Part shown: in pieces, positions 19,352 to 22,254 of the stretch
How the letters are laid out: every line of letters starts with the position of its first letter
Position numbering within the stretch: the stretch's first letter is position 1
Source: Trachelipus rathkii
Taxonomy: Eukaryota > Arthropoda > Malacostraca > Isopoda > Trachelipodidae
NCBI GenBank assembly: GCA_015478945.1
Contig: JABUQX010061846.1
Coordinates: 1 to 22,254, forward strand
Direction of reading: 5' to 3'
Length of the DNA: 22,254 bases
Position numbers and translations under genes: made by a program
The notes under the pieces: model-generated
What the model was told of the DNA's origin: nothing
What the model saw: the letters and a program-made list of their open reading frames with translations, nothing else
The model's database searches: none

Positions 19352-20586
19352 CGACGTAAAGAAATCTTAAGGTCCCCACTTACGCTTCGATCGGGGGACA
19401 AAATACGTTACTTTTTATTTCTCGGGAGATGTTACAAAAATAAATTTTTCGTTTCTAAGCGATTTTTTTTCGAGGGCAAGTGTACTTTTATATATATATT
19501 ATTATTTTTAATTTAGTCTCCCTAAATTTTAGTTTTCTATGCAAAATAATTTTTAGAGGTAACTAAACTTAACTATAAAAACTACGCACGACCCCATTTC
19601 CTATAGGCTGAGCGTTTTTTTGCCACACTTTAAAAATTAACGTAAAAAATATTAAAGGTACCCTCCTTCGGTTCGCTCGGGGCACGATATAACGTTACTC
19701 TCTACTTTTCGGGAGATGGTGCGAAATAAATTTTTTGTTCCTTAAGCGATTTTTTTCCCGAGAGAAACCAAAAAAACAAATAATAATTACGGAATCTAAG
19801 CCTGTAAAGAATTGCTAATAATAAGTTACACATATTGAATATTTATTTTTTCTTCGTTCTTAATTTTTCGTTCCTAATTATTTATCATGATCTATACTAT
19901 ATTTATTTATATTAATTTTTTATATTTTCAAATTTCGTATCTTTCGATAAAAATTTTTAGGGGTAACTTAAAGTTCAAAAATAAAATAATGTATCATTGC
20001 AAGACGCCCATTTACTTCCAAACGTCCTCGTCATATAGTGACGTTTCGAAAAAGCCTAAAATAAATGACTCTACGCGTTTAGATTCCATTTTTACGCTTA
20101 GAACGTCGTTAAGCGTAATAATATTTCCAATAGTGACGTTTCATCGGAACCGTTTATAACTCAAAAGGTCTAAATCAAAATCGCTCTTCAAAAATCTACC
20201 TCGGGAAAAATTGAAATTTTTTTTTTCAAATTTTAACGTACCCCTTTGACTTATAAACGGAACAGAATAAACGTCACTATAATAATAATTAATACGCTCA
20301 AATATAGTTCATCCCTGAAAATATTGCCGTTTGATCGTTCGTGGTCGTTTTTATGGTAATCGAGAAACGTCATTATATTATAGTGACGCCGTAGAGGAAA
20401 CCCGGCCTCGATTGATCCCCTCCGAGGATCGTCTCGGTAATTACGAAACGTCTATCGTATTTTGAGGAAAAAAACGAAAAGTTCACGGATAAAGTTATGA
20501 TGAAAATTAGGAAAAATTAAGAACATAGAAAAAATAAACAATTAATGATATGTGAATACCTGAATATCAATTCTTAATATAAATAT
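19352..20586. repeat. Array unit U14 (1235 bp)
   Basis: Complete order A-B-C. The left half of the B-type module is diverged (about 19921-19945). Hairpin at 20129-20281. Confidence 0.9.
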
Positions 20587-21353
20587 CGACGTAAAGAAAT
20601 CTTAAAGGTCCCCACTTACGCTTCGATCGGGGCACAAAATAACGTAACTTTTTACTTCTCGGGAGATGTTACAAAATAAATTTTTCCCTAAGCGAGATTT
20701 TTTTCGAGGCCAAGTGTACTTTTTATATATATATTAATATTTTTTAATTTAGTCTCCTTTAAATTCAGTTTTCTATGAAAAATAATTTTTAGAGGTAACT
20801 AAACAAAAATTAATTATAAAAACTACGCACGACCCCATTTCCTATAGGCTTTGAGCGATTTTTTGCTACACTTTAAAAATTAACGTAAAAAAAATATTAA
20901 AGGTACCCTCCTACGGTTCGCTCTTAGCACGAAATAACGTTTCTCTCTACTTTTCGGGAGATGGTGCGAAATAAATTTTTGGTTCCTTAAGCGATTTTTT
21001 TCCCGAGAGAAAAAAAAATATTTACGGAATCTAAAACTTTAAAGAATTGCTAATAATAAGTTACACATATTGGATATTTGTTTTTTCTTCGTTCTTTATT
21101 TTTCTTAAATTCTTAATTATTTATCATGATCTATACTATATTTATTTATATTAACTTTTTTTATAGTTTAGTCTCCCTTAAATTCCATTTTCTACGATAA
21201 ATAATTTTTTAGGGGTAACTAAATTAAAAAAAATAAAAAATATTGCACGACGCCGATTTACCTCGGAAACGTCCTCGTCATATAGTGACGTTTCGTAAAA
21301 GCCCAAAATAAATGACTCTACGCGTTTAGAATCCATATTTTAAGCTTAGAACG
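20587..21353. repeat. Array unit U15, truncated in the C block
   Basis: A and B are complete. The C block breaks off after TTAAGCTTAGAACG at 21353, where a half-B sequence (TTTTATTCTTCGTTCC) resumes as the foldback. Confidence 0.9.
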
Positions 21354-21356
21354 TTT

Positions 21357-22170
21357 TATTCTTCGTTCCTAATTTTTCTTAGTCCTAATTATTTATAATC
21401 ATCTATAGCAAAAAATCGTTTAAAGCCTATAGGAAATGTGCATCGTGCGTTGTGTTTTTATTTATTTTTGTTTAGTTACCTCTAGAAATTATTTTTCGTA
21501 GAAAACTGAATTTAAGGGAGACTAGATTATGAAAAAATAATATTATATATAGTACACTTGCCCTCAAAAAAACCCGCTTAAGGGTCGTAAAATTTATTTT
21601 GCGACATTTCCCGAGAAGTAAAAAGTTCCGTTATTTTGTGCCCCGGTCGAAGCGTAAGTGGGGACCTTCAAGATTTCTTTACGTCGATATTTATATAAAG
21701 AATTGATATTCAGGTATTCACTTATCATATAATTGTTTTTTTTCTATATTCTTAATTTTTTCAAATTTTCATCATACCTTTATCCGTGAACTTTTCGTTT
21801 GTTTTCATCAAAATACGATAGTGACGTTTCGTAATTACCGAAAAAAAATCAGAAAGGCCCCCACTTACGCTTCGAGCGGTGCACAAAAAAAACATAACTT
21901 TTTACTTCTCGGGAAATGTCGCAAACTAAATTTTTCGTTCCTTAAGCGATTTTTTTTTGAGGGCAAGTGTACTATATATATTATTTTTTTTTATAATTTA
22001 CTCTCCCCTTAATTCAGTTTTCAACGAAAAATAATTTTTAGAGGTAACTAAACAAAAAATAATTAAAAAAACAACGCACGACGCCCATTTCCTATAGGCT
22101 TTAAGCGATTTTTTGCTATAGATGATTATAATTATTTGAGACTTTAAGAAAAATTAAGAACGAAGAATAA
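21357..22170. repeat. Large foldback of array half-units at the right end
   Basis: The left arm at about 21357-21680 and right arm at about 21843-22170 are reverse complements of each other (TTATTCTTCG at the outer left, CGAAGAATAA at the outer right). The loop of about 160 bases is an inverted C-to-A stretch with ATAGTGACGTTTCGTAATTA at about 21820-21839. Both arms contain the same novel join, CTATAGCAAAAAATCG (21403-21418 and its complement near 22108-22123), absent from normal units. Confidence 0.88.
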
Positions 22171-22254
22171 AAAAATATCCAATACGTGAATAACTGATTA
22201 TTATCAATTCTTTACAGACTTACATACTATATTTATTTAAAATAAAATTTTTTT
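22171..22254. repeat. Inverted half-B continuation to the window edge
   Basis: The reverse complement of the half-B stretch CTGTAAAGAATTGCTAATAA continues to about 22224, followed by AT-rich sequence. The array therefore extends past the window in reversed orientation. Confidence 0.7.

Overview
The window reads as eukaryotic DNA, most likely an arthropod nuclear genome or a large arthropod DNA virus, possibly integrated. Coding frames sit in very AT-rich DNA. Coding sequences carry AATAAA-type poly(A) signals, one gene has a TATA box, and a textbook hAT-type MITE with an 8-bp target duplication is present. No bacterial features, tRNA or rRNA were seen. An IAP gene (BIR, UBA-like, RING) next to a long intronless orphan gene with short flanks is a layout known from arthropod DNA viruses such as nimaviruses and baculoviruses. 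That attribution is inference, because no viral core gene is visible.

Layout. Positions 3-1472 (+) hold the 3' part of an IAP-like gene whose reading frame runs off the left edge, inside its BIR domain. Positions 1473-2940 are non-coding: an (AT)n array, a degenerate copy of the hairpin block found later in the array, and a 340-bp foldback. Positions 2941-5352 (-) encode an intronless 803-residue protein with leucine-rich-repeat-like segments, a TATA box upstream and a poly(A) signal 4 bases after the stop. Positions 6095-6418 (-) hold an open frame of 107 codons without a usable ATG, containing three 11-residue repeats. It looks like the 3' end of a third gene cut off by an (AT)n array.

From about 6587 to the right edge everything is one tandem array of about 15.7 kb. 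The complete unit is about 1.25 kb and is composite: half-unit A, a homologous half-unit B, and a C block rich in TAGTGACGTTTC motifs in both orientations that can form a large hairpin. I number fifteen direct units (U1-U15). Several are shortened by deletions. Three short+long pairs share the same deletion junction and form a higher-order repeat. Unit U2 carries both a roughly 360-bp (TA)n expansion and a 373-bp hAT MITE. Two units contain small fragments of the C block flipped in orientation. The array ends in the window with a foldback of about 0.8 kb made of inverted half-units.

Modules of the array also occur outside it, on both sides of the 803-residue gene. The genes and the array have therefore shared sequence history. 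The array could be a satellite, a relic of a mobile element, or a virus-type homologous-region (hr) origin/enhancer array. The sequence alone does not decide between these.
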